Shown here one piece after another: positions 50,301-59,569 of a stretch of 64,000 nt of DNA. The DNA is from Bugula neritina. Taxonomy: Eukaryota > Bryozoa > Gymnolaemata > Cheilostomatida > Bugulidae. The translations under genes and the position numbers were made by a program. Where the stretch lies: positions 22,276,819 to 22,340,818 of the forward strand of contig OZ037768.1 of assembly GCA_964035545.1 (NCBI GenBank), written 5' to 3'. Below the pieces are notes generated by a model. It did no database searches. It was not told the origin of the DNA and saw nothing but the letters and a program-made list of their open reading frames with translations. Each line of letters opens with the position of its first letter. Positions within the stretch are counted from its first letter, which is position 1.

Positions 50301-53300
50301 AATAATTACTAGTATTAGTTGAAAGTAAGAATAACTATTTTTCTGAATTCACAAACTCAGTTCAACTTCGTACTTTTTCACAAATCTGAAAGTCTTAATG
50401 AAGAATTCCTAATAAGTAATTTTATCCAATAAAGCCACAAGGGTTTTCTGTACTTTAATAAAAGTCAATTAGATTACTAAGTATGCTCTACTCATGTCCC
50501 TGTTTTGATTATTATGCCTGCAGGCTGTTGAAATCTCAGCTTTTCAATTTCAGTTCATTACTCTTAATGTCAGACTGTGTTCTAGGGCTACTAGTATGTG
50601 CTCTAGGGCTACTAGTCTGTGCTCTAGGGCTACTAGTTTGTGCTCTAGGGCTACTAGTTCTGTACTTGTTGCAGGCATGCCTTGTTTTCTTAATTACAAT
50701 CAACTAGGATATCAATATATTCAAACCAATGACTGCAGTTTTTGTTTTATGCATAAAATAAAAGGAGTATTTGTTGTGTTTTAGGAACAGCTCGGTCATG
50801 TGATTGATGCAATGTTTATCAAAGAGGTATGTATACTTTCTCTTCTATTCAGTTATTTAATGACTTCCACCTATACAAAAACAGTTTTGATATAATGCTG
50901 TCTTAATATTATGTGGCAATTGTGACGATAGACTTGGACAAGGTTATTTCTGTTGTTTCAAACAACAAGCCACTGTATCCATTAGTCACTAAACTAGTTT
51001 CTAATAGTTCAGGTAAATTACTAGCTGGTGATATGAAGGCCAATCCAGTACTTTGATTGTGGAATTGCTAGACTGTCAGTCAAATCTTTACTTCACTAAA
51101 AGTTTGCACTTATAGATTGCCAATTAATCACATACTTCACTTAATGGAGCACCAACTATTATATAATCATTATTATTCCAATCTAACTGTTTGGAATAGA
51201 TGCTTAAACGACACGAAGTTTTACCAGATGGTAGAAATATGTTATTATAACTCCTGTAATTGTTAGTTGTTACTATGTCTCCTTAGCTACATTTCTTTTC
51301 TAGCTTAGCGTATAATAAAAGGGATACAACGAACTTTATATTAATCTATATTTAAATGCTGGCATTAATAGTAATAGACTGAAAATGTAGTATGGGTCCA
51401 AATAAACTGCAACAGTGTCACAATATTAAAAAAAATCACAGTTTTCTAGCCATAATATTTGATGAGGTCACAACCAGCAATTTTACCATAAAGCTGTGCC
51501 AAGAAGCATTGTGGGACAGTTTCCTCTAAAGTCACCTTCCTGGATAGAAGATGTAAAACCATGAGTCATGCATCTGATTCCACATGACATAAAAAACTCA
51601 TCAAATCACAAGAAGCTGATCATTTATTTTCTTGTGTCAGAATACAACCTCAACACAATGTCAACTGTGAATTAACCAATATTGACATATCCTTACAGAG
51701 TGTTTGCTGTTTATAAATGATTGTTGCCAATGCAAGCTGCAAACATTAGAATATTCCAGTATAAAATGCGTATGTACTGCTGTATTAATAGCTAGGTGAA
51801 AGATAAGGTTTATAGAAAGCAGTGGTGTAGAGTGTAGGCCTAGTAAACGCAAGTCAGTGGTTCCAGTCCTAACACCAATTGTGATGTTAGGAAGAGCATT
51901 CAGTCATAATTGCTCCTATGCCTCATATGAATAAGTCCTTAGCCCGCTTAAAAAACAGTCTTTCTGTTATGAGTTCTCACAAGGACTATAAACTATAGTG
52001 ACTATAGACTCATGTGAGGAAGATAAGGGTTATCTCAACAAGTTCTATTACACATTATATTGTGAATGACAGGCAAGGGAAGGTAGTTGTAGGCTGGATG
52101 CTTGCCTCGACCTTTCTCATTTCCTGTTCCTTGTTGAAACTCAACTCTCCAACTTACTCTATGTCCACTTACTCTATGTCCACTTACTCTCTGTCCACTT
52201 ACTCTCTGTCCACTTACTCTATGTCCACTTACTCTCTGTTCACTTACTCTCTGTTCACTTACTCTATGTTCACTTACTCTCTGTCCACTTACTCTCTGTT
52301 CACTTACTCTATGTCTACTTACTCTATGTCCACTTACTCTCTGTTCACTTACTCTCTGTTCACTTACTCTATGTCTACTTACTCTATGTCTACTTACTCT
52401 ATGTCCACTTACTCTCTGTTCACTTATTCTCTGTTCACTTACTCTCTGTTCACTTACTCTCTGTTCACTTACTCTCTGTTCACTTACTCTCTGTTCACTT
52501 ACTCTCTGTTCACTTACTCTCTGTTCACTTACTCTCTGTTCACTTACTCTATGTTCACTTACTCTATGTTCACTTACTCTATGTTCACTTACTCTATGTT
52601 CACTTACATACATCTGTTGGAATCTTAAGCGAGTTTTATTATAAAGAATTACTTCTATAATATAGAATACCAGTTGAACTATTTATTGTTCAGTAAGAGC
52701 ACAACTCCCACTCAGCTGTCACATTATATATAGTAGTGATATAACTTGAATCATGAGGTTTTTCATGTAGATTACCGCTGGTGATGTCATAATTACTCAA
52801 GGTGACGATGACGCTGACTACTTCTACGTTATACAATCGTAAGTTACATTCTGTGTACCATCCTTGTTTACATTTCCTGTCGGCCATAGTAAATTGTCCT
52901 GGAAGTTACTTCAACTACTTTGGATGGATTTCTGTTTTGTTTCCTCCCCAGCTAAAGACGTCAGAGTAAATTTCAACTAAGCTTTGTTTCTTGAAACGTG
53001 CATTACATGGCTCCTTGCTTAATGATTAATCTTCACCACTTCCGTACATGATAGGGGCTAGAAGTCAGTAGACCGTGTAACTTGGAAGCAATAACAGTAT
53101 ATCTTATCAACTACAATCAAATTTAAATCCCCTCTGGGAGGGAAAGCTGCAAAGCAGAAACAATTAACTTATTGCTCTATTAACAATCACCACCAACAGA
53201 CGTGTTGAGAAGCCGTTGAGAAGCTTTAAGTCATTTATTGTCCACGAGTCTAAGGAATAACAGATATAGCATTGAGTTTTAGATTTTAATTTGCTTTTTC

Positions 53301-56300
53301 TTTGAAATTAAAGAATTGCTGTGAAAGTGGCCTTTTACATTGCAGTGTGCAGTATTATGAGCCTGGTTGCAAATGCAGCTGACAAATTGATTTGCCAGTA
53401 TGAAGAGCGTTTAAGTCTCGCCTCTTCATTACTCCACAGTTATTACAAACCATTGATTACTCTCGGAATCAATTTTTAATTTATTTAACTGCTAATTTTA
53501 AAAGAATTTCTTTGCTATGCTGCGGCACAATTCATATCAAAGAAAAATTGAATGCTGATTGAAGAAGTACTTACACAGAGCACATTAAGAAGTGATTAGT
53601 GTTTCTGTAGAGCCCAGGGGTGTTGAATCCAAATTTAATGGGACTTTTCCCTGCGGACATTGTTTTTCTGTCCTATTGTAGTCGAGTAAGATTTTCGTGT
53701 AAGACATTAATAAGTCTTTTAAATCCGCCACTTTCTTTTAGATTGTTTTCATTGCTAATAAAAGTCTTAACGTAAGCTATGGGGAACTTATCTAACCAAA
53801 CCTTAATCTGTCTGTCTATTCTTATTAAAGCCGAGACGCTGTCAGTCAAACTGCAACTCTGCAGTCTCTTTGAGATTTCATTCTGCAGTGACTCGTCAGT
53901 TTCATTCATCTCCACAAAGACATCCTGCTGTACCTTTCAGTCAAACGCATAGTCTTATTTTATATTCATTAATCTGACTTAGAAACATCCTACGTTACTT
54001 GACCTGTTGAAAAGAATTTTCCGTAAACATTCCTTAGATTTGATTTCAACTTAGTGTAATATTTGTATTTTGGAAATGATATTTTTTAAGGAATCCATAT
54101 TTAAGCATAAAAGATTGGGGTACAGCAAAAGCATTGGGAGGCGTAAGTTTTCGAAGTCAGAAATAAAGTTTAGTGTCATGCTGAGATTCCCCAGTAGCCC
54201 CTGTAGTGTAATGGTAAGCTCTCTAGCTTGCAAGCCGGAGGTATGTGGGTTCGATTCCTGGTAGGGGGAGATTTTCAGATTAGGTCTCAGTGAGCAGATA
54301 GAAAGTGTTGAAATATAATCTCTGTGTCTGTCATTTCCAGGGGAACGTACGAGGCATTTGTCAAAGAGACTTTAGTCTTCACCTATGACAACGCTGGAAG
54401 CTTTGGAGAGCTGGCTCTCATGTACAACACTCCCAGAGCTGCCACAATAACCGCTGCCACTGACGGACTTCTATGGGCACTGGTAAGACAGCATCTCTGG
54501 TTTCCTCATAACCTTTGAGACCCAAATCAGGATGTGATTGGTTGCAGCTCAGTTGTGGGGGAATATGAAAACTTTTGAATACAATTCTAAGGTGTTAGCT
54601 TTAATGGAACTATGGAGTTTGAATTACAAATGTTGCCACACAACTGTCAGCTACTAGTGTACAGAATGGTAACTGGGTTTTATTATTGTGAACGTACTAG
54701 ATGCATTGCCCAGATATTTCATTCATAGAGGTAGTTTTTGGGTGCAGGAATAGATCATGGTCACATCTAGGTTAGGATACCCAGAACTGTACGTAGAAAG
54801 TGTAGATGGTGTAAGTCTACCTAAATGTTCTGGAATGCAGTGATCAACAAGATATGCATTAGTAGAATGTTATGCTGGTAGGACTCGTAAATCTTATTTT
54901 GTTCTATACTTCAGGATAGAAATTCATTTAGAAAGATCGTACTGAAGACGGCATTCCTAAAGCGAAAGATGTATGAAGTTTTCCTTGAGTCAGTACCTAT
55001 ACTCAGGTCTCTGGAGGTTCGTTCAATTCACGTGCCAATTACGCTAATTACTGACTGAAGACAGCGTATAGAGGAGTGTGTGCACGCATACCTCCTTTTC
55101 CTTATACCACTTCATCAGACTGTAATGAAGTTAAGATGCAGTCAATACTAATTGGATTACCTTTAAGATAATATCAAAGTAATACACATGCTTACTGATT
55201 CTGTATTTCTTCTGCTATAAAGTCTAGTGCTGATCTTGTGATAATGTTTCAAGTTATGTCGAGTTTAGTTTCTAATCTGCAAGTCAAGCATTAGTGAAGG
55301 ATGTACCAGCGAACACTTACATGGCTTACACTTCATGTTTATTGTTACATTACTGTTGATTAGAATTGTAATGTGTATGATATTTAGTATATACTACCTC
55401 CATCATGCTCCAGCGTCCATAGGTTTAATAGTGATTGCGTTGTTGTAGCCATACGAACGAACCAATGTCTGTGATGCATTAAACTCTAAGACTTACGAGG
55501 ATGGTGAAGAGATCATTTGTGAGGTGAGAGCTCATAGTTGACGTGTCAAAGCTCTGGGCACCTGTGAACTCTAGTACATTACTCTTACTGGGAAAAACAA
55601 AAAATTTGTCTTGAAGAAGTTTAAAAATCAAATTTCTTAACACAGTGCCACATCAACATCAATTTTTTCGGAGTTCCTGATGGGCTAATAACTTTTCACA
55701 TTTCAGTTTTACAATAATTTTTCCTTTCAATTTCGAGTTTTTTTAGAGTGGGGAGTGAGATTTAAAATTGGCACTTTTTATCGATCTGGCTAGTACTGCA
55801 CTGTGTGTGGCATGTAGCCCCCCCCCCCCCCCCCCATGCTTACTAAAGCCTTGTTTTAAAATTCCAAGAAAAAATTATAAAAAGGAGACAACTCTCAACT
55901 GTGTCACTTGTCTTTCCATAGATAGTATGTTGATGGCTTTTCCATGATGCATAATTTCCTGATAGTGTTTTGGCACTCTATCATATGATTTGTTGAAAGT
56001 ATTATCTCTTTCCCTTAAATGTAAGTGTTGTTAGTGTCCACGGGGAGGTCAGCTGTGTTGGTTGACGTAAGAAGCTTCCAGCTAACGTCTGTAATACAGA
56101 TTATGGTTAGAAATCCCACCAGCCCTGTCTGGCTTACATCATCTCTCCTGTTTTATAATCATGATGATCTAACCTTTCTTAGTGATTATGATTAAATGAT
56201 AAAAATGATAGTTTTTAAACGCCATTTTTTACTAATATATTGGTATGTGATTTACAGTAATATACATAAAATTTTATTAAATTACCTTGCATCTCATTTT

Positions 56301-57704
56301 TATTATATAGTTAGATAATATGTATAAAATACTATATAATTTCAGGGAGACGAAGCTCTGTGCATGTATTTCATTGAGAGTGGAGACGTTCGAGTCATGC
56401 GAACTGTAAGTTCTACTTGTTGCGTCAAAACCAGATAAAATAAAAAATGAATTAAATTCTGAATTTCTGATCATTTGACAGTTTGCATACAGAGCTTGTG
56501 TTTGATTTCAGACTAGCAAGTATAAGGTGTGGTATGCAGCTATTTCGCAGTGTAATCTAGCCTAATGTTCTCCCCTTTACACGTTACTAGATGTTAGTAA
56601 AGTCTGAAGGACAACTAAAATAGGCTTTTCAGCAGATTGCTGGCTCTATTAGCTGTGTATTACAGTGGTGTGTGCTGGTCTGATAGCTGTGTCAGAAGTG
56701 GATGTAACTCCAGCAAATTTGGTATAACATGAACTGTATTGTCACGCACGAACTAGAAGGTTGGTGTGTGACATTTAGCATCACATCATGCTACCTTTGT
56801 TACACCTACGGACGAGTCATTTTATTTTCGGTTTAAGCTTGTGATTACCAAATTTGCGGAGTTGTCTGTTAGAGTGGCTAGAGTTGTCTTACTACGCTAG
56901 TGCTGTCCGTAGAATAGCTACACTAGCTCTATGTTATGGCCCGTTACACTCTTACTAATCAACTAATATTACAGGATATAGAGAATGTTTGTATCCTCTC
57001 ACTTGTGGTGTCACATCCTTTCTGTAACGATTGATAGCTTTATTTCTACGCGTGCAGGGTAGCAATGGAGAGAACCGGGAGGTGAACCGACTACATAAAG
57101 GGCAGTATTTTGGAGAACTCGGTCTAATCAGTAAGAAACCCAGGGCTGCGTCAGTCTTTGCTGTTGGGACTGTCAAATGTGCAGGTTTGTCATTTTGCAG
57201 TTTACACTTTAATAAGTTCTCTGCAGTTTACATTTTAATAAGTCTTTCTGCAGTTTACATTTTAATAAGTCCTTCTGCAGTTTACACCTTAATAAGTTCT
57301 CTGCAGTTTAAACTTTACTAAAAATCTAGGACATTTGGGCAGTAACTATACAATTGCACCAGCAAATATCTCAAACTCATTAACTTCTAAATTGTGTTTG
57401 GCCAAAGAGCAATATCAGCTGATTTTTTGGAAAAACTAGTCCTATTTCAGAAATTGGTTTTAAAATATTAGTTGGTGTTTAATAACTTGTGAAGATAGAA
57501 ATAATTTAACCTCTTGTGTATCAATGCGGTTTAATGCTACAACAGCAAACATGAAGGTTATTTATATGTATAGTTTTAGCTGTTGAAGCATTTGAAAGAC
57601 TGCTTGGCCCGTGTATGGATATTATGAGAAGAAACATGGTGGCTTATGATGAAGACATGATCAGAGCATTCGGAGGGAAAGACAAGATATCAGACCTCCG
57701 ATAG
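44179..57704 (+). CDS. PRKAR2: cAMP-dependent protein kinase type II regulatory subunit (RII)
   Basis: Twelve coding exons in consistent phase: 44179-44386, 47464-47520, 48425-48480, 50050-50133, 50785-50826, 52771-52838, 54341-54482, 54915-55016, 55449-55523, 56346-56405, 57058-57184, 57574-57704; 383 residues plus TAG. In order: an RII DDD docking domain (about 10-50; [20 protein letters not shown]), an acidic linker, the inhibitor site RRKSVSAE (85-92), CNB-A with the phosphate-binding cassette [14 protein letters not shown] (193-206), and CNB-B with [14 protein letters not shown] (316-329), ending in the [10 protein letters not shown] helix. RII holds PKA catalytic subunits inactive until cAMP binds and anchors them to AKAPs through the DDD. 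The Ser in RRKS makes it a phosphorylatable type II, not type I, subunit. A second in-frame ATG (44197) has a better Kozak A at -3 and gives a start closer to vertebrate RII. Exon 12 is placed at 57574 because that restores family spacing. Confidence 0.95.
44520..45600. other. RII intron 1, nothing recognised
   Basis: No coding or RNA feature seen. Base composition is slightly less AT-rich than elsewhere. Confidence 0.4.
45617..45647 (+). other. Potential G-quadruplex motif
   Basis: Four G runs of 4, 4, 4 and 5 bases, separated by 5, 1 and 8 bases, in RII intron 1. Unusual in this AT-rich DNA. Confidence 0.5.
45660..47463. other. RII intron 1 continued, nothing recognised
   Basis: AT-rich intron DNA. 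The open frame at 46158-46391 lacks splice or domain support. Confidence 0.4.
47636..47795. repeat. 20-bp minisatellite
   Basis: Units of CTGACTCTACACACTCTCTG with occasional deletions, about 8 copies, in RII intron 2 about 115 bp from the exon donor. Confidence 0.93.
48545..48812. repeat. 20-bp minisatellite merging into a 26-bp variant
   Basis: First about six units of TAAGTGGCAACTAGCATGTG. The array then becomes a longer unit with an inserted CAACTG (GGCAACTAGCAACTGCATGT plus GTAAGT). It starts about 65 bp after RII exon 3. Confidence 0.93.
49146..49285. repeat. 17-bp minisatellite
   Basis: Unit AGTCATCACTAGTAAAC, about 7-8 copies, in RII intron 3. Confidence 0.93.
50150..50330. repeat. 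ACTAGTAATAGTT-rich degenerate repeat
   Basis: Short units on both strands (TTACTAGTAA and its near-palindromic relatives), directly after RII exon 4 donor. Confidence 0.7.
50574..50662. repeat. 21-bp minisatellite
   Basis: Four units of GCTCTAGGGCTACTAGTCTG plus T. In frame it encodes a 7-residue repeat by chance. Confidence 0.93.
50880..51819. other. RII intron 5, unique part
   Basis: Nothing recognised apart from AT-rich intron sequence. Confidence 0.4.
51820..51990 (+). mobile_element. tRNA-derived SINE, family A, copy 3
   Basis: Plus orientation: head AGTGGTGTAGAGTGTAGGCC, degenerate B box GGTTCCAGTCC, then the shared body (TGATGTTAGGAAGAGCATTC, CATAATTGCTCCTATGCC, TTAGCCCGCTTAAAAA) and the end GAGTTCTCACAAGG. 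It lies in RII intron 5. Confidence 0.82.
52149..52609. repeat. 15-bp satellite array, about 30 copies
   Basis: Unit CACTTACTCTATGTC with variants CTG/ATG and TC/TT. The unit length is a multiple of three and contains no stop in most frames, so long open frames run through it on both strands (STYSM/LF-type and [14 protein letters not shown]). There is no flanking support for coding. Confidence 0.95.
52890..53660. other. RII intron 6, left part
   Basis: Nothing recognised. Confidence 0.4.
53670..53932 (-). CDS. Possible nested exon or gene fragment, antisense in RII intron 6
   Basis: An 85-residue open frame follows a possible GGTACAG acceptor and ends with TAG at 53673. The product is well mixed and helical ([51 protein letters not shown]). 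The stretch with I-R-I-D...W, Y-V-K-T-F and a GGF-x-x-LINVL end loosely recalls the GBD/FH3 region of formins, but this is weak. It could be the last exon of a nested gene, a fragment of a processed copy, or chance. No partner exons were found. Confidence 0.3.
54197..54269 (+). mobile_element. tRNA-like repeat, family B, copy 2
   Basis: A 73-nt tRNA-like unit from GCCCCTGTAGTGTAATGGTA to GGTTCGATTCC and TAGGGGG, about 70 bp before RII exon 7. The acceptor stem pairs at 5-6 positions and the T loop is canonical (TTCGATT). The anticodon arm is imperfect; a GCA triplet occupies the anticodon position. It shares CAAGCCGGAGGT with the other copies. Confidence 0.68.
54341..54482 (+). CDS. PRKAR2: RII exon 7: cAMP-binding cassette A
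   Basis: Contains [18 protein letters not shown], the phosphate-binding cassette of CNB-A, with the Glu that contacts the ribose 2'-OH and the Arg that contacts the cAMP phosphate both present. Phase 2 in, phase 0 out. Confidence 0.95.
55540..56340. other. RII intron 9
   Basis: Apart from the poly(C) run nothing is recognised. Confidence 0.4.
55818..55835. repeat. Poly(C) run of 18
   Basis: Homopolymer in RII intron 9, likely unstable and error-prone in sequencing. Confidence 0.95.
56420..57050. other. RII intron 10
   Basis: No feature recognised. Confidence 0.4.
57058..57184 (+). CDS. PRKAR2: RII exon 11: cAMP-binding cassette B
   Basis: Contains [18 protein letters not shown]; the key Glu and Arg are intact. 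The usual ALV after FGEL reads GLI, a mild change. It ends at GCAG|GTTTGT, directly followed by a 26-27 bp minisatellite. Confidence 0.93.
57185..57312. repeat. 26-27 bp minisatellite starting at a splice donor
   Basis: Units of TGCAGTTTACATTTTAATAA plus GTCTTC, about 4.5 copies, starting within a few bases of the RII exon 11 donor. Confidence 0.9.
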
Positions 57705-57776
57705 TAAGTGTAGTCTATCTATTTAAAGTAAAAGCTAGCGTTAGCAGCAGGTAATGCTGTTTGTTGTCAGGACTTC

Positions 57777-57791
57777 GGGGGGGGGGGGGGG
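57777..57791. repeat. Poly(G) run of 15
   Basis: Homopolymer directly before tRNA-like repeat copy 3; likely error-prone. Confidence 0.95.
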
Positions 57792-57796
57792 CGGGA

Positions 57797-57868
57797 GGTC
57801 CGTGTGGTGTAATGGTAGCGCGTCTGATTGCAAGCCGGAGGTCTCAGGTTTCAAATCCCAGTGGGGCA
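57797..57868 (+). mobile_element. tRNA-like repeat, family B, copy 3
   Basis: A 72-nt unit: D arm GTGTAATGGTAGCGC, anticodon loop TTGCAAG (GCA) in a stem with one A-C mismatch, then CCGGAGG and T arm GGTTTCAAATCCC. Acceptor pairing is poorer than in copy 2. It is downstream of the RII stop. Confidence 0.68.
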
Positions 57869-58391
57869 AAAGTTTTGCACTGTTGGTCGTTTTGAGAAAT
57901 GTTGGTCTCTATCTGTTCATGAGAAGCTGAGAAGCTGAGAAGCTGTAAGCTTTCCTTTAGAGTTTCCTGCCTGAAACCATAGTTGGGCACGACTACCAAA
58001 CCCCCTGCCAAATATCGTTGTAGACCTGAGGCTATGTGGTTTTATATCTTTTAATCAGACTTGTGATTCACGGATTAAGTTCCTGGTTTGACTTCAACAT
58101 TTCTCAAGGGGTGTTTATTCGTTGTATATCAATGTAAAGGTGGTCACGTTTCTGTTGCTCTTCCCAACTCCTAATCATGATTATCCTTCTAAATCATGTA
58201 CTCTTTCAATTTAATCCTCCAACCTACTGAAAAACTGATGTTTACTTGCCAACAAATGGTAATTAATTATGCATTATCCTGTTTTTTTAAATTATAGTGT
58301 TTTGTCATTTAGAGCTAGTTTTTTATACCCAAGAGGCATGCAGGCACTTAAACCGAGATTAATTTAATGCTCGTTTTGTCTGTAATTTTAG

Positions 58392-59200
58392 GGAGACAGT
58401 ATTCCTATACATTCCAGCTCGTAATGAGCAAACACTCATCTACCAGAGCAACTAAATTGGGACTAGACAACCTTCATCGCTCTGGAAGTGCCTGTCATCT
58501 TGAAATCGGGTCTAGAATCGCTCTTGGTCTGTGGATTTCAGTGAAATGTTGTACTTTGTTATCTCCGGTCGTACTGTAACCTATATATTACATGCTTAGA
58601 GAATGCATGAACTTTAATGTTACTCAATTATTATTATTCAGTTCTTTTTTGAGTGTTATTTTATTTTTATGCTAGGAGTATTATTTGATTTTTTGAAAGT
58701 TTGTTTGTCACCTTTGCACTGGTTATCATTTTTAAACTGTTATATATCATATCTTTGCACTCTGTAACCACATATCCTATTGATCCTATCGTTACGGCTA
58801 GATTTATTGTGATAATTTATATACCTGAGTCTATTAGTAGAGACTCCGATTGATTATTTCTACCTGTGAATATTTATTTCTCATGAGAATGTAGCAAATT
58901 TTTATTTATGTACTTTTCTAGAATCATATCTATATTGTCACCTCTCTTATTATGTTGTAACTCAAGTATACTGTGAGTACAGTGTGTATACATACTATAT
59001 ATAGTTATATGCATAGATTACTAGTCATGTTACACACCATGTTTGTAAAAACTGTATTCTTGTCCAAAATATATATTATTTAAATAATATTCATCAACAA
59101 TTTTGAGCTTTACATGAGTTTGTGCAAGTGTTCAGAGCAGTTTTTTGGAAGTTTCAGTTTGAAGAATCAAACAAGGAAAAGCATGAAATAATAAATTTCT
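58392..59200 (+). other. Candidate 3' UTR exon of the RII gene
   Basis: A TTTTAG acceptor at 58386-58391 pairs with the GTAAGTG donor whose GT is at 57704-57705, right at the RII stop. AATAAA occurs near 59189. The open frame at 58367-58579 is not continuous with the RII frame because the junction itself makes TAG. Confidence 0.35.
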
Positions 59201-59439
59201 TTGTTAAAAAGAAAGCAAACTGATCACCATCATAAATTTTGTAATGAAACCTTTGGAAGTTACTGGCACTGAATGCACTCTGTGTGGATTATTGCCAAAC
59301 ATTTCTACAAAAAGATGAACAATTTAATCCGTACGGTTTTATTAATCGTTTAATTCCATGCAGCTGCACTTTTATTATTCCTTCAGAGTTGTCAATAATG
59401 ATGATTGTAAGATTATCGCTAAATGATACTGGAACAAAA

Positions 59440-59443
59440 AAAT
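59440..59443 (-). terminator. Pol III terminator of tRNA-Ile(UAU)
   Basis: The plus-strand A run at about 59436-59442 is a T run in the minus-strand transcript, within a few bases of the tRNA 3' end. Confidence 0.7.
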
Positions 59444-59446
59444 CCG

Positions 59447-59531
59447 TGCTCCAGGTGAGGCTCGAACTCACAGCCTCCGCATCTCATACTGTTTATAAGT
59501 ACGGCGCGCTAACCGATTGCGCCACTGGAGC
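59447..59531 (-). tRNA. tRNA-Ile (anticodon UAU) with an 11-nt intron
   Basis: On the minus strand the 85-bp gene reads GCTCCAGTGGCGCAATCGGT ... and ends GAGTTCGAGCCTCACCTGGA GCA. The 7-bp acceptor stem is perfect (GCTCCAG/CTGGAGC), the D arm GCGC/GCGC and the T arm (GTGAG/CTCAC with loop TTCGAGC) are intact. The anticodon stem CCGTA/TGCGG closes a CTTATAA-type loop with TAT in positions 34-36. An 11-nt intron (AACAGTATGAG) sits at the canonical 37/38 site. Intron-containing tRNA-Ile(UAU) is typical of animals. A T7 run about 5 bp downstream is a pol III terminator. It decodes the AUA isoleucine codon. Confidence 0.95.
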
Positions 59532-59569
59532 TGACGCAATATATGAGCTACTAACATAATATATTCCAA

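Noticed and set aside
52014..52628. About 200-codon open frames on both strands
   Set aside because: Artefact of the 15-bp satellite; the composition is purely repetitive.
54197..54269. A functional tRNA-Cys gene
   Set aside because: The GCA triplet is in place, but the anticodon stem pairs poorly and related copies are scattered, so a tRNA-derived repeat is more likely.
58367..58579. 70-codon open frame as an extra RII C-terminal exon
   Set aside because: The splice junction itself makes a TAG stop, so this would be untranslated sequence.
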